From: an uncultured Oscillospiraceae bacterium
GTDB taxonomy: Bacteria > Bacillota > Clostridia > Oscillospirales > Ruminococcaceae
Direction of reading: 5' to 3'
Assembly: GCA_947522735.1 (NCBI GenBank)
Contig: CANNTZ010000015.1
Location: 1-39,011, forward strand
DNA: 39,011 bases
Shown: piece after piece, positions 24,784 to 32,803 of the stretch
How the letters are laid out: the number at the start of each line of letters is the position of its first letter
How positions within the stretch are numbered: position 1 is the stretch's first letter
Made by a program: the position numbers and the translations under genes
Notes under the pieces: model-generated
The model's input: only the letters and a program-made list of their open reading frames with translations
Databases searched by the model: none
Told to the model about the DNA's origin: nothing

Positions 24784-25905
24784 TTATCCGGAAATTTCCG
24801 AGCGCAGTCCTGGGACGGTGTGGAGTATCGCTCCGGGAAAGCCCATGACTGCGACGCTGTCGATGACGGTGCGCGCCTTGTCTGCGTCGGCGTAGACGTA
24901 GAGGCAGCCGCCGCCGCCGGAGCCGTTGAATTTGCCGCCATAGGCGCCGTTCGAGATCGCGGTCTCGATGATGCGGTCGATGGTGGGCGTTGAGATGCCA
25001 AGCCCGTCGCGCAGATTGGCCTGATGGCGGTTAAGCAGCTCGCCGAGCCTCGCGTCGTCGATGACGCCGGAGGACAGCATGGCGAGCGCCTCGCGCTGAA
25101 TACGATAGTTGGAGATGTTCGCGCGCACCTTGCGGGCGTGCTCGCCGTCCAGCTTGCCGACCAGCTCCTCGTATTCCGGGTGCTCGTAGAAATCGCGAAT
25201 GGAGGTCACGCCGTAGGCCGCAAGCTGCTTTATGCCCTCGAGGGTGGGATATTTGGATTTGGAGAGCACATCGAGGGTGTCCTTTGGTTCGAGAGAATCG
25301 AAGAGTATGAAGCAGCCGGAGGGCATTGCGGGCAGACGCTCGACGGCGGTTTTGCCGTCGCGGAAATCCATATGGGCAAGGCCGCCGAGAGCGGAGGCGT
25401 AGTGATCCATGCGCCCGCCCGGCTCGCCAAATTCGCCTACCTCGGCGTCCCACGCAAGCTCTGCCATCGCGATGGGGTCGTCCGCCTCGGGGCAGCCCCA
25501 GAGCTTGGCGAGCGCCGCACTCATCACAAGCACCATGGTGGTGGAGGAGCACATGCCCTTGCCGATGGGTATCTCGGAATCGAGCCGGATGTGAGCGCCG
25601 GAGGGCGTGCAGCCGTGCTTTTGAAGCTGCTTGACGACGCTCTTGAAGTAGTCGCGCTTGTGCTCGAAAGCTATGGGGCGGGAAAGATCGATCTCATAGT
25701 GCTGGTAGAGGCCGTTTACGTTTTTCTGGCCGAGCTCGCTGATGGAGGAGTCGCGGATATCGATGGAGAGGATATGTCCGGGCCTGTCCTCCGCCTCGGC
25801 GCTGAAGCGCAGGTCTATGGCCGATGCTATCACCTCAAGCCCGAGGTAGTCCTGATGCTCGCCGAACAGACAGATGCGGCTGGGGGTGGAGGCTGTGACT
25901 TTCAT
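24784..25905 (-). CDS. GHMP-family sugar kinase
   Basis: A 373-residue kinase of the galactokinase/mevalonate kinase superfamily that should phosphorylate a free sugar at C1. Motif 1 is PSRICLFGEHQDYLG (about 8-22, the sugar-binding GEHxDY pattern of galactokinases), motif 2 PIGKGMCSSTTM (about 113-124) and motif 3 KFNGSGGGGCLYVY (about 326-339). GEPGGRMDHYASALGG carries the likely catalytic Asp. AAAGGA precedes the ATG at 25905. First gene of a three-gene operon whose next enzymes could turn its sugar 1-phosphate into an NDP-sugar. Similar enzymes act on galactose, arabinose, fucose, heptose or N-acetylhexosamines; the substrate is not fixed by sequence. Confidence 0.86.
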   Translation of the reverse strand: MKVTASTPSRICLFGEHQDYLGLEVIASAIDLRFSAEAEDRPGHILSIDIRDSSISELGQKNVNGLYQHYEIDLSRPIAFEHKRDYFKSVVKQLQKHGCTPSGAHIRLDSEIPIGKGMCSSTTMVLVMSAALAKLWGCPEADDPIAMAELAWDAEVGEFGEPGGRMDHYASALGGLAHMDFRDGKTAVERLPAMPSGCFILFDSLEPKDTLDVLSKSKYPTLEGIKQLAAYGVTSIRDFYEHPEYEELVGKLDGEHARKVRANISNYRIQREALAMLSSGVIDDARLGELLNRHQANLRDGLGISTPTIDRIIETAISNGAYGGKFNGSGGGGCLYVYADADKARTVIDSVAVMGFPGAILHTVPGLRSEISG

Positions 25906-25985
25906 ATATTACCGTTCCTTTCAGGATGATGCGCGATGCCGGAATATCGCGGCGTTATCGCGTCCGATGATCTTTGCAAAAGCTA

Positions 25986-26014
25986 TTGCCAACGTGAAAA
26001 TTATATGTTATTAT
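25986..26014 (+). promoter_or_regulatory. Promoter for the DUF4349 gene
   Basis: TTGCCA (25986-25991), 17-base spacer, TATTAT (26009-26014). Expected start near 26021 leaves a leader of about 175 bases before the lipoprotein ATG, with no distinct structure seen. It abuts the leftward extended -10 box at 26016-26024. Confidence 0.6.
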
Positions 26015-26015
26015 A

Positions 26016-26024
26016 ATTATATCA
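26016..26024 (-). promoter_or_regulatory. Extended -10 promoter for the sugar-kinase operon
   Basis: On the minus strand TGATATAAT is a full extended -10 element (TG-n-TATAAT) without a good -35 box. It faces away from the plus-strand promoter at 25986-26014 and the two overlap, so the two units likely compete for polymerase or share a regulator. Confidence 0.5.
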
Positions 26025-26195
26025 GTTTTGACGCCGTTTGCGTTCAGTTTGAGATCAATTTGTTTCAGGAAAACGGCAAAGCTGAAAAAACGGGAGCAAA
26101 ATCCGGGGCCGATGCAGTAAAGCTCGAAAAAAACGCTACTTATTTTATGAAACCAATCAAGAGGTCGATTTTGATTGTGAAAAGGAGAAGGAGCA

Positions 26196-27227
26196 ATGAA
26201 AAAGAGAAACGTCGTAATAATATTCTCTGCGATACTCGCAGTGGCGTTGCTGTTCGGCGGATGTGCCGCAAGTCCGAAGAACAACTCCTACCTGGACGGA
26301 GCGGATTATTACAATAAGGATGACTCTTATACCTATAGCACCGAGAGCCCGAGGAGTTCCGATAAGGACCTCGAGCTGGAGGAGGAAATGAGCCCGGACG
26401 TCCCAAAGGAGAGCCCCGCAGAAGCCGTCAGAGAAATTGCGGCGAAGCGCAAGATAGTAATGACCGCCAGCTATACCGTCGAGACCAAGGGCTATGACGA
26501 CAGCTACAAGGCGCTGCTTGAGCTGACCGAAAAATACGGCGGCTACGTCTCGGCGTCGGATTATCGCGGCATAAGCCTTGACAGCTACGGCAGCCGCTCG
26601 CGCTATTGCACCGTGACGGTGCGGGTGCCCGCGGAGAACTATCGCGTATTTACAGGCAGCCTTGCGGATATCGGCAACATATCCTACAGCTACGAATCCA
26701 CCAACGACGTCACCACGCAATATTACGATCTTCAGGCGCGAATAGAATCGTTGCAGGTGCAGGAGAAACGCCTGCTTGAGCTGCTCGAAAAGGCCGAGAC
26801 GGTGGAGGATATCCTCCAGATCGAGGCGCAGCTCTCCGACGTGCGCTATCAGATTGAGAGCTTCCAGACCAACTTCAAGGTGCTCAGCGATTCCGTCTCC
26901 TATTCGACCGTGACAGTCGAGCTCAAGGAGGTCATAGAGTACAGCAAGGAGCCGGTGAAGGAGCTCACCTTCGGCGAAAAGATAGTGCGCCGCCTTTCCG
27001 ACGGCTGGGACGCGTTCGTCAAGTTCTGTCAGGGCTTCGTGCTGGTCGTGCTGGTTTGCCTGCCGTTCCTCGTGCTGCTGGGCATAATCGCCGTTGTGGT
27101 GGTGCTGATATGCATAAACGCAAGAAAGCGCCGCGAACGGAGAAGAGCCGCGATGATGCAGGAGGCACAGGCGGCGCAGGCGCAGCGCGCGGAGACCGGC
27201 GAACAGCCTGCGGACGAGCAGAAATAA
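26196..27227 (+). CDS. DUF4349-domain membrane lipoprotein
   Basis: A 343-residue envelope protein. Signal peptide with lipobox LFGGC (Cys23), an acidic Ser/Tyr-rich linker to about residue 80, then the DUF4349 domain: KIVMTASYTVETKGYDDSYKALLELTEKYGGYVSASDYRG style start, CTVTVRVPAENYRVF, a coiled-coil stretch of Leu/Glu heptads (about 180-225) and SYSTVTVELKEV. A C-terminal membrane segment (about 278-305) is followed by an Arg-rich and then Ala/Gln-rich cytoplasmic tail. Strong AAAGGAGAAGGAG ribosome site. It lies alone between its own promoter and terminator. The domain is common in Firmicutes; its function is not established. Confidence 0.85.
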   Translation: MKKRNVVIIFSAILAVALLFGGCAASPKNNSYLDGADYYNKDDSYTYSTESPRSSDKDLELEEEMSPDVPKESPAEAVREIAAKRKIVMTASYTVETKGYDDSYKALLELTEKYGGYVSASDYRGISLDSYGSRSRYCTVTVRVPAENYRVFTGSLADIGNISYSYESTNDVTTQYYDLQARIESLQVQEKRLLELLEKAETVEDILQIEAQLSDVRYQIESFQTNFKVLSDSVSYSTVTVELKEVIEYSKEPVKELTFGEKIVRRLSDGWDAFVKFCQGFVLVVLVCLPFLVLLGIIAVVVVLICINARKRRERRRAAMMQEAQAAQAQRAETGEQPADEQK

Positions 27228-27266
27228 ACGTATCGTAAATCATCAGGCTTATAGGCGCTTTGACGC

Positions 27267-27299
27267 GGCGCGGGGCTTTCACGGTCCCGCGCCCTTTTA
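27267..27299 (+). terminator. Terminator after the DUF4349 gene
   Basis: GGCGCGGG (27267-27274) pairs with CCCGCGCC (27286-27293), 11-base loop, then CTTTTATT. A good intrinsic terminator. Confidence 0.85.
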
Positions 27300-27355
27300 T
27301 TGCATATGACAAAAACGCGCGCCGCGCCGGAGGTGAAATTTTGCTGAGGCAAGCA

Positions 27356-27384
27356 TTGCAATATGCGCGGCGGTTTGGTATAAT
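27356..27384 (+). promoter_or_regulatory. Promoter of the diaminopimelate dehydrogenase gene
   Basis: TTGCAA (27356-27361), 17-base spacer, perfect TATAAT (27379-27384). The start site near 27391 gives a leader of about 88 bases, which contains a strong hairpin. Confidence 0.8.
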
Positions 27385-27403
27385 ATCGATGTAAAGATAC
27401 AAA

Positions 27404-27440
27404 GCGCAGCGGCATGGGCGCTTGTCATGCGCCGCTGCGC
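27404..27440 (+). promoter_or_regulatory. Strong hairpin in the leader of the dehydrogenase gene
   Basis: GCGCAGCGGC (27404-27413) pairs perfectly with GCCGCTGCGC (27431-27440), 17-base loop in which a further ATG/CAT pairing is possible. It starts about 13 bases after the predicted transcription start. No U run follows, so it is not a terminator; it could protect the mRNA 5' end or be part of a regulatory fold. It does not resemble the lysine riboswitch, which is much larger. Confidence 0.6.
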
Positions 27441-27478
27441 CGTTGTGTGCGTATCCATCCTCAAAGGAGGTCGTGTCC

Positions 27479-28366
27479 ATGATAAAAGCGGTAATAGTAG
27501 GCTACGGCAACATCGGCAGGGCGGCTGTGGAGGCGGCGCAGGCGGCGGGAGACGTCGAGCTGCTCGGCATCGTCCGCAGAAGCAGCGACGAGAAGGAGCT
27601 GATGGGCGTCAAGGTCGTCACGGATATCTGCGAGCTCGGCGAAAAGCCGGACGTTGCGATACTGTGTACGCCGACAAGGAGTGTGCCGGAGCAGGCGAAG
27701 AGGTATCTCTCGATGGGCGTGTGTACCGTCGACAGCTTTGATATCCACACCGACGTGTGGGAGCTCAAGTGCGAGCTTGATGCGGTTGCAAAGGAGCACG
27801 GAGCGGTGTCGGTCATATCCGCCGGCTGGGATCCGGGCTCGGACTCCGTCGTGCGAGCGCTGCTGGAGGCCGCCGCGCCAAAGGGCATAACCTACACCAA
27901 CTTCGGCCCCGGCATGAGCATGGGCCACACCGTCGCCGTCAAGTCCAAGGAGGGCGTGAAAAAGGCGCTCTCGATGACAATCCCGTTAGGAACCGGCATA
28001 CATCGCCGCATGGTGTATATCGAGCTTGAGGACGGCGCGGAGCACGACGCGGTGGCCGCCGCGATAAAGAGCGACCCCTACTTCGCGCACGACGAGACGC
28101 ACGTTGTCGCCGTGGACAGCGTGGACGCGCTGCTTGACATGGGGCACGGCGTAAAGCTTGTCCGCAAGGGCGTTTCCGGCGTGACGCAGAGCCAGCGCTT
28201 CGAGTTCGACATGCAGATAAACAACCCGGCGCTGACAGGCCAGATAATGGTGAGCGTCGCACGCGCAGCCCTCAGACAGCGCCCCGGCTGCTACACGATG
28301 ATCGAGCTGCCCGTCGTCGACATGCTCGAGGGAGACAGAGAGACGCTTATCCGCCGCCTTGTCTGA
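27479..28366 (+). CDS. ddh: meso-Diaminopimelate D-dehydrogenase
   Basis: NADPH-dependent enzyme that converts tetrahydrodipicolinate plus ammonia directly to meso-diaminopimelate, the one-step route to lysine and peptidoglycan precursor. The chosen ATG at 27479 has AAAGGAGG 8 bases upstream and gives 295 residues, starting with the dinucleotide fold MIKAVIVGYGNIGRAAVEA. The substrate loop SAGWDPGSDSV and GPGMSMGHTVAVK are characteristic. The frame is open upstream to 27422 but that part is the leader hairpin. Monocistronic between its promoter and the next promoter at 28416. Confidence 0.92.
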   Translation: MIKAVIVGYGNIGRAAVEAAQAAGDVELLGIVRRSSDEKELMGVKVVTDICELGEKPDVAILCTPTRSVPEQAKRYLSMGVCTVDSFDIHTDVWELKCELDAVAKEHGAVSVISAGWDPGSDSVVRALLEAAAPKGITYTNFGPGMSMGHTVAVKSKEGVKKALSMTIPLGTGIHRRMVYIELEDGAEHDAVAAAIKSDPYFAHDETHVVAVDSVDALLDMGHGVKLVRKGVSGVTQSQRFEFDMQINNPALTGQIMVSVARAALRQRPGCYTMIELPVVDMLEGDRETLIRRLV

Positions 28367-28415
28367 CGCGGCCGAACTTTTTTGAGGCCCGTCCGAAAAA
28401 ATTTGGGTTTTGATA

Positions 28416-28444
28416 TTGACAAAAGGCGAAACCAAGGGTATAAT
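28416..28444 (+). promoter_or_regulatory. Consensus promoter of yceD-rpmF
   Basis: Perfect TTGACA (28416-28421), 17-base spacer, perfect TATAAT (28439-28444): the strongest-looking promoter in the window, fitting a ribosomal protein gene. Start near 28451, about 75 bases before the YceD ATG. Confidence 0.92.
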
Positions 28445-28524
28445 AGTTTGAGTAGCTTGGGAATGTGGTATAGTTATGCCCTGACACAGGGACGCCGCAT
28501 TTGCACAGCCGTTGAGGAGATTGT

Positions 28525-29007
28525 ATGCAGCTCGATATTAAGCAGCTTTTTGAGAACGAAGGGCAGAGGATACCCTTTGCCGGAGTGGTCGATTTTAGCG
28601 ATCTTGAAATCGATGGACTAAAGCAGGCGAGAGTCGAGGGCGAGGCAGGAAACCGCTCGGGAATAGTGAGCGTTCGCTACAGTGCCGCGTGCCGCATGAA
28701 CTACCTGTGCGACCGCTGCCTGAAGGAATGCACGGCGGATTTTGAATACAGCTTTGAGCATACGCTCGAAAGGGCGCTCCACAACAGGGACAGCGAAGGC
28801 TTCATCCTCGTCCCGGACGGGATCCTCGATATCGGGGCGCTCGCGAGGGAGGATGTGCTTCTGGAGCTTCCGTCGAAGCTTTTGTGTTCTCCGGACTGCA
28901 AGGGCCTTTGCAGCCGCTGCGGCAAAAACCTGAACGACGGAGACTGCGGCTGCAAAAATGACGTGACAGACCCAAGGCTGGCTGTTCTTAAGGATTTGTT
29001 AAAATAA
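28525..29007 (+). CDS. yceD: YceD family protein (DUF177)
   Basis: A 160-residue DUF177 protein, the family that almost always precedes rpmF and is linked to 23S rRNA accumulation in plants and bacteria. The N-terminus MQLDIKQLFENEGQRIPF and the two cysteine groups fit: CRMNYLCDRCLKEC (about 54-67), and the conserved C-terminal CSPDCKGLCSRCGKNLNDGDCGC (about 122-150), probably metal binding. Translated from the ATG at 28525; the upstream GAGG lies about 8 bases before it. It is followed 30 bases later by rpmF. The gene order and fold are normal; the molecular role is not settled. Confidence 0.88.
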   Translation: MQLDIKQLFENEGQRIPFAGVVDFSDLEIDGLKQARVEGEAGNRSGIVSVRYSAACRMNYLCDRCLKECTADFEYSFEHTLERALHNRDSEGFILVPDGILDIGALAREDVLLELPSKLLCSPDCKGLCSRCGKNLNDGDCGCKNDVTDPRLAVLKDLLK

Positions 29008-29037
29008 CGACGGTCGATATAGAAGGAGGTGCTGGAC

Positions 29038-29223
29038 ATGGCGGTACCCAAGGGTAAGGTTTCAAGAGCAAGACGTGATAAGAGGCGCTCCAGTGTTTGG
29101 AAGCTCCAGGCGCCCACGCTCACCAAATGCACCCAGTGCGGAGAGCTGACGATGCCTCACAAGGTTTGCTCCAACTGCGGTTTCTACAAGGGCAAGGAAG
29201 TTATCAAGGTAAATGCCGAATAA
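29038..29223 (+). CDS. rpmF: Ribosomal protein bL32
   Basis: A 61-residue large-subunit protein. It starts at the ATG at 29038 (MAVPKGKVSRARRDKRRS), with AGAAGGAGG upstream; a GTG nine bases earlier is in the ribosome site. A zinc ribbon of four cysteines (CTQCGELTMPHKVCSNC) is intact, so this is the C+ form. Often rpmF is followed by plsX and fatty-acid genes; here two terminator-like hairpins come next. Confidence 0.95.
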   Translation: MAVPKGKVSRARRDKRRSSVWKLQAPTLTKCTQCGELTMPHKVCSNCGFYKGKEVIKVNAE

Positions 29224-29296
29224 TCTGCTCCTTGACAAAGACGGGCCGGTAAGCGCTGGTGTCGTCGCATAAAATTGCGGCGGATATGAGCTTTGC

Positions 29297-29314
29297 TCCG
29301 GTATCCGGATTTTT
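29297..29314 (+). terminator. First terminator after rpmF
   Basis: TCCGG-TAT-CCGGA (29297-29309) followed by five T (29310-29314). A short but well-formed terminator. Confidence 0.6.
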
Positions 29315-29343
29315 GAATCGCCAGGCAGTTGAAAACAGGAATC

Positions 29344-29369
29344 AAGGAGGGAGTTTCCCTCCTTTTTTT
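29344..29369 (+). terminator. Second, stronger terminator after rpmF
   Basis: AAGGAGGGA (29344-29352), loop GTT, TCCCTCCTT (29356-29364), running into a T-rich tract to 29369. Together with the previous hairpin it closes the yceD-rpmF unit. It lies inside the upstream open extension of the next gene, which argues that gene starts later. Confidence 0.88.
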
Positions 29370-29414
29370 CTTTATTGTCTGGGGCTTCGCACGGGCTTGA
29401 GGGAGAACACCGAT

Positions 29415-30713
29415 ATGGTAAAATGTGTCGCCGTAGACGAGGGCTCGCCGGCGGCGAGGGCGGGAATAATGCCGGGAGACGTGCTCGTGAGCGTGAACGG
29501 CCACGAGATAAACGACGTGCTCGACTACGATTTTTATACGGCGGAGCGGCGGCTCGAGCTTATCACCGACCGAAACGGAGAGCTGAGCCGGTTGAGCCTG
29601 CGCAAGGGCGAATACGAGCCGCTTGGGCTGGAATTTGAGACGTATCTCATCGACAGGCAGCACCACTGCCGCAACAACTGCATATTCTGCTTTGTGGACC
29701 AGCTCCCCAAGGGGATGCGCGAGAGCCTCTACTTCAAGGATGACGACGAGCGCCTGTCGTTCCTGTTTGGCAATTATATCACGCTGACCAACATGAAAGA
29801 GAAGGACATAAGGCGGCTCATAGAGATGCACATAAGCCCGGTCAACGTGTCGGTTCACACCACCAATCCGGAGCTGCGCGTCAAGATGATGGGCAACCGC
29901 TTTGCCGGAGAAACGCTGCGCTATCTCGACATGATGGCCGAGGGCGGGCTGAAAATGAACACCCAGCTCGTGCTCTGTCCGGGAATAAACGACGGCGACG
30001 AGCTGCGGAGATCGATTGCCGACCTCGCAAGGCTGTATCCGGCGGTGGAGAGCATCGCCTGCGTGCCGGTCGGGCTGACAAAGCACCGCGAGGGTCTGTG
30101 CCGTCTGGAAAGTTATTCACAGAAAACCGCTAAAAATGTTATTGACATAATACACGAATCGAGCGATAATTTTAAGAGAGAGTACGGTACGCGGCTGGTC
30201 TATCCCTCGGACGAATTTTTTCTCAAGGCGGAGCTGCCGATACCTGACGAGGACTACTACGAGGACTTTCCGCAGCTTGCAAACGGCGTCGGGATGATAG
30301 CGCTGACGCGCTCTGAGTTCAGGGCGGCGATAAGGCTGAACGACGTTACCGAATCGCACAGGCGGGTCACGGTCGCGACAGGCGTTGCAGCGGGGCCGCT
30401 GCTTGGGGAGCTTGCCACGGCGGCGATGAGCATGATTAAGGGGCTGGAGATAACCGTCGTGCCAATAATCAACGACTTTTTCGGCCACACCGTCACCGTG
30501 GCGGGGCTTGTCACCGGAGGCGACCTGATCAGGCAGCTCAAGGGGCGCGACCTCGGCGATGAGCTGCTGATCCCGTCGGTCATGCTCCGGCACGAGCAGG
30601 ACGTGTTTCTCGACGACGTCTCGCTCGACGAGGTTAAAGAAAAGCTCGGCGTCAGCATTCGGACCGTCGAGAATGACGGAGCGGAGCTGCTGGACGCGTT
30701 TCTGGGAGTATAA
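29415..30713 (+). CDS. DUF512 / PDZ iron-sulfur protein (radical-SAM-like)
   Basis: A 432-residue protein with a short N-terminal PDZ-like domain (VDEEGSPAARAG type; here EGSPAARAGIMPGDVLVSVNG), then a CRNNCIFC cluster (Cys85, Cys89, Cys92) and FVDQLPKGMRESLYFKDDD, and a C-terminal DUF512 domain ending with EKLGVSIRTVENDGAELL. The CxxxCxxC spacing and TIM-barrel-like segments resemble radical SAM enzymes. The ATG at 29415 with GGGAG is chosen; the frame is open to 29259 but a terminator lies in that part. It precedes der, as in many Clostridia. Substrate unknown; no promoter of its own was found. Confidence 0.85.
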   Translation: MVKCVAVDEGSPAARAGIMPGDVLVSVNGHEINDVLDYDFYTAERRLELITDRNGELSRLSLRKGEYEPLGLEFETYLIDRQHHCRNNCIFCFVDQLPKGMRESLYFKDDDERLSFLFGNYITLTNMKEKDIRRLIEMHISPVNVSVHTTNPELRVKMMGNRFAGETLRYLDMMAEGGLKMNTQLVLCPGINDGDELRRSIADLARLYPAVESIACVPVGLTKHREGLCRLESYSQKTAKNVIDIIHESSDNFKREYGTRLVYPSDEFFLKAELPIPDEDYYEDFPQLANGVGMIALTRSEFRAAIRLNDVTESHRRVTVATGVAAGPLLGELATAAMSMIKGLEITVVPIINDFFGHTVTVAGLVTGGDLIRQLKGRDLGDELLIPSVMLRHEQDVFLDDVSLDEVKEKLGVSIRTVENDGAELLDAFLGV

Positions 30714-30762
30714 AAGCCCCGTCCGCCAAGTGCGGACATGAGAGAGGCAGGTTCAAAAGGAT

Positions 30763-32082
30763 ATGGAATTACCTATAATAGCGATAGTGGGACGCCCGAA
30801 CGTGGGAAAGTCCGCGCTGTTCAACAAGCTGACAGGGCGCAGGATATCCATTGTTGAGGATACGCCGGGCGTCACGCGCGACAGGATATACGCCGAGTGC
30901 GAGTGGCTTGGCAAAAAGGTGCGGCTGGTCGATACCGGCGGCATCGAGCCGTTCTCCGGAGACATAATCCTCTCGCAGATGAGGAGACAGGCGCAGATAG
31001 CAATCGATACCGCCGACGTCATCATCTTCGTGACCGACATCCGCTCCGGAGTGACCGCCAACGATATCGAGGTCGCCTCGATGCTGCAAAAGAGCGGCAA
31101 GCCGATAGTGCTGTGCGTCAACAAGTGCGACAGCCTCGGCGAGCTGCCGCCGGATTTCTACGAATTTTACAATCTCGGCCTTGGCGACCCGATAGCCGTT
31201 TCGGCAGTCCACGGCCACGGCACCGGAGACCTTCTTGACGAGTGCTTTAAGCACATCGATTTCTCCGACCGCGAGGATTACGACGAGGCTCACGTAAAGG
31301 TCGCGATAATCGGCAAACCGAACGTCGGCAAATCCTCGCTGGTCAACCGCATTGCGGGAGAGCAGAAGGTCATAGTATCCGACATTGCCGGAACGACGCG
31401 CGACGCAACCGACACGGTGGTTGAAAACAGGCACGGCAAGTATGTGTTCATCGATACCGCCGGAATCCGCCGCAAAAGCCGCGTGGACGAGATGATCGAG
31501 AAATACAGCGTGCTGCGTGCCTATATGGCAGTGGATCGCGCCGACGTCTGCATTATCGTCATCGACGCGACGACCGGCTTCACCGAGCAGGACTCCAAGG
31601 TGGCGGGTTACGCACACGAGCAGGGCAAGGGCTGCATCGTCGCCGTCAACAAGTGGGATGCAGTGGAGAAGGACACCAACACAATGGCGAGCTTCCGCAA
31701 GGAGCTTGAACGCGACCTGAGCTTCATGTCCTATGCGCCGATCATATTCATCTCGGCACTGACCGGGCAGCGCGTGGAGCAGCTATATGACATGATAAAT
31801 CTCGTCAACGCGAACAACGCCATGCGCATAACGACAGGCAAGCTCAACGATATCCTCGCAACCGCCACCGCACGCGTCCAGCCGCCCACCGACAAGGGCC
31901 GCAGACTGAAGATATACTATATCACACAGCCCTCGACCCGCCCTCCAACGTTTGTGCTGTTCGTCAACGACGACAGGCTTTTCCACTATTCCTACAAGCG
32001 CTATATCGAAAACCAGATACGCGAGACCTTCGGTATGGAGGGCACTCCGGTGCGGATACTGTCACGCGAGCGCGGCGAATAA
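30763..32082 (+). CDS. der: Ribosome biogenesis GTPase Der (EngA)
   Basis: Essential tandem-domain GTPase that helps assemble the 50S subunit. The 439 residues carry two complete G domains: GRPNVGKSALFNK (about 9-21) with DTPGVTRDR, DTGG and NKCDS, and GKPNVGKSSLVNR (about 184-196) with AGTTRDATD, DTAGIRRKS and NKWDAVEK. A C-terminal KH-like domain ends SPVRILSRERGE-like (TPVRILSRERGE). Starts at ATG 30763 after AAAAGG. Between the DUF512 gene and plsY, a common clostridial order. Confidence 0.95.
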   Translation: MELPIIAIVGRPNVGKSALFNKLTGRRISIVEDTPGVTRDRIYAECEWLGKKVRLVDTGGIEPFSGDIILSQMRRQAQIAIDTADVIIFVTDIRSGVTANDIEVASMLQKSGKPIVLCVNKCDSLGELPPDFYEFYNLGLGDPIAVSAVHGHGTGDLLDECFKHIDFSDREDYDEAHVKVAIIGKPNVGKSSLVNRIAGEQKVIVSDIAGTTRDATDTVVENRHGKYVFIDTAGIRRKSRVDEMIEKYSVLRAYMAVDRADVCIIVIDATTGFTEQDSKVAGYAHEQGKGCIVAVNKWDAVEKDTNTMASFRKELERDLSFMSYAPIIFISALTGQRVEQLYDMINLVNANNAMRITTGKLNDILATATARVQPPTDKGRRLKIYYITQPSTRPPTFVLFVNDDRLFHYSYKRYIENQIRETFGMEGTPVRILSRERGE

Positions 32083-32122
32083 AACAGAAAAAATATGATT
32101 AAGCTTCGGGAGAAACAGAGTT

Positions 32123-32803
32123 ATGGAGATTTTTTTGGCCGGAGCCATTACGGCTATCGTATCCTACCTTCTTGGCAGCCTTAATTTTGCGATAATTCTC
32201 AGCCGCATCTTTAAAAAGGAGGATATCCGCAGCTACGGCAGCGGGAATGCGGGCATGACCAACATCCTGCGCACCTACGGGCTTTCGCTCGCGATACCGA
32301 CGCTCATCGGCGATTTTGCAAAGGGCGCTGCGGCGGTGCTCATCGGCAGGTGGGTGTTCGACATGTTCGAGATAACCACGCTCAGCGGGCAGTATGTCGC
32401 GGGACTGTTTGTGCTGCTGGGTCATGTGTTCCCGGTGTTCTTCAAGTTCAGGGGAGGCAAGGGCGCGATGACGAGCCTTGGCATCATGTTCCTGATCAAT
32501 CCGCAGGTGTTCGCTGTCGTCATAATAGTCGCGGCGCTGGTTATACTCACGACCGGCTATGTCTCGCTCGCGTCAATCGGCGGCGCCATCGTTTTTCCGC
32601 TGCTCACCTACATCATGACGGTCGGCAAGGGGGCCTCGCCGGTGATGGATTCGGTTTTCGCGCTGTTCTTTTCGGTCATCGTCATCGGGATGCACCACGA
32701 GAACATCCAACGGCTGATAAACGGTACCGAACGGAAGATATCAATCGGCCACAGAAAGGTTAAAGGTGAAAAGAATGAGGACAATGAAGACGGTGAGAAA
32801 TAG
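32123..32803 (+). CDS. plsY: Acyl-phosphate glycerol-3-phosphate acyltransferase
   Basis: Integral membrane enzyme that transfers an acyl group from acyl-phosphate to glycerol 3-phosphate, the first step of phospholipid synthesis. The 226 residues have about five membrane spans and the three PlsY motifs: GSLNFAIILSR with GSGNAGMTNILRTYG (about 34-55), the GHVFPVFFKFRGGKG glycine motif (about 104-118), and the HHENIQRLINGTERK motif (about 188-204). The tail after this is Lys/Glu-rich. Its last 29 bases overlap the VanY-type gene. Confidence 0.94.
   Translation: MEIFLAGAITAIVSYLLGSLNFAIILSRIFKKEDIRSYGSGNAGMTNILRTYGLSLAIPTLIGDFAKGAAAVLIGRWVFDMFEITTLSGQYVAGLFVLLGHVFPVFFKFRGGKGAMTSLGIMFLINPQVFAVVIIVAALVILTTGYVSLASIGGAIVFPLLTYIMTVGKGASPVMDSVFALFFSVIVIGMHHENIQRLINGTERKISIGHRKVKGEKNEDNEDGEK

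Noticed and set aside
29232..29237. TTGACA just after rpmF
   Set aside because: No -10-like hexamer at a suitable distance.
29259..29414. Longer start of the DUF512 gene
   Set aside because: The extension passes through two terminators after rpmF; the conserved PDZ part begins at 29415.
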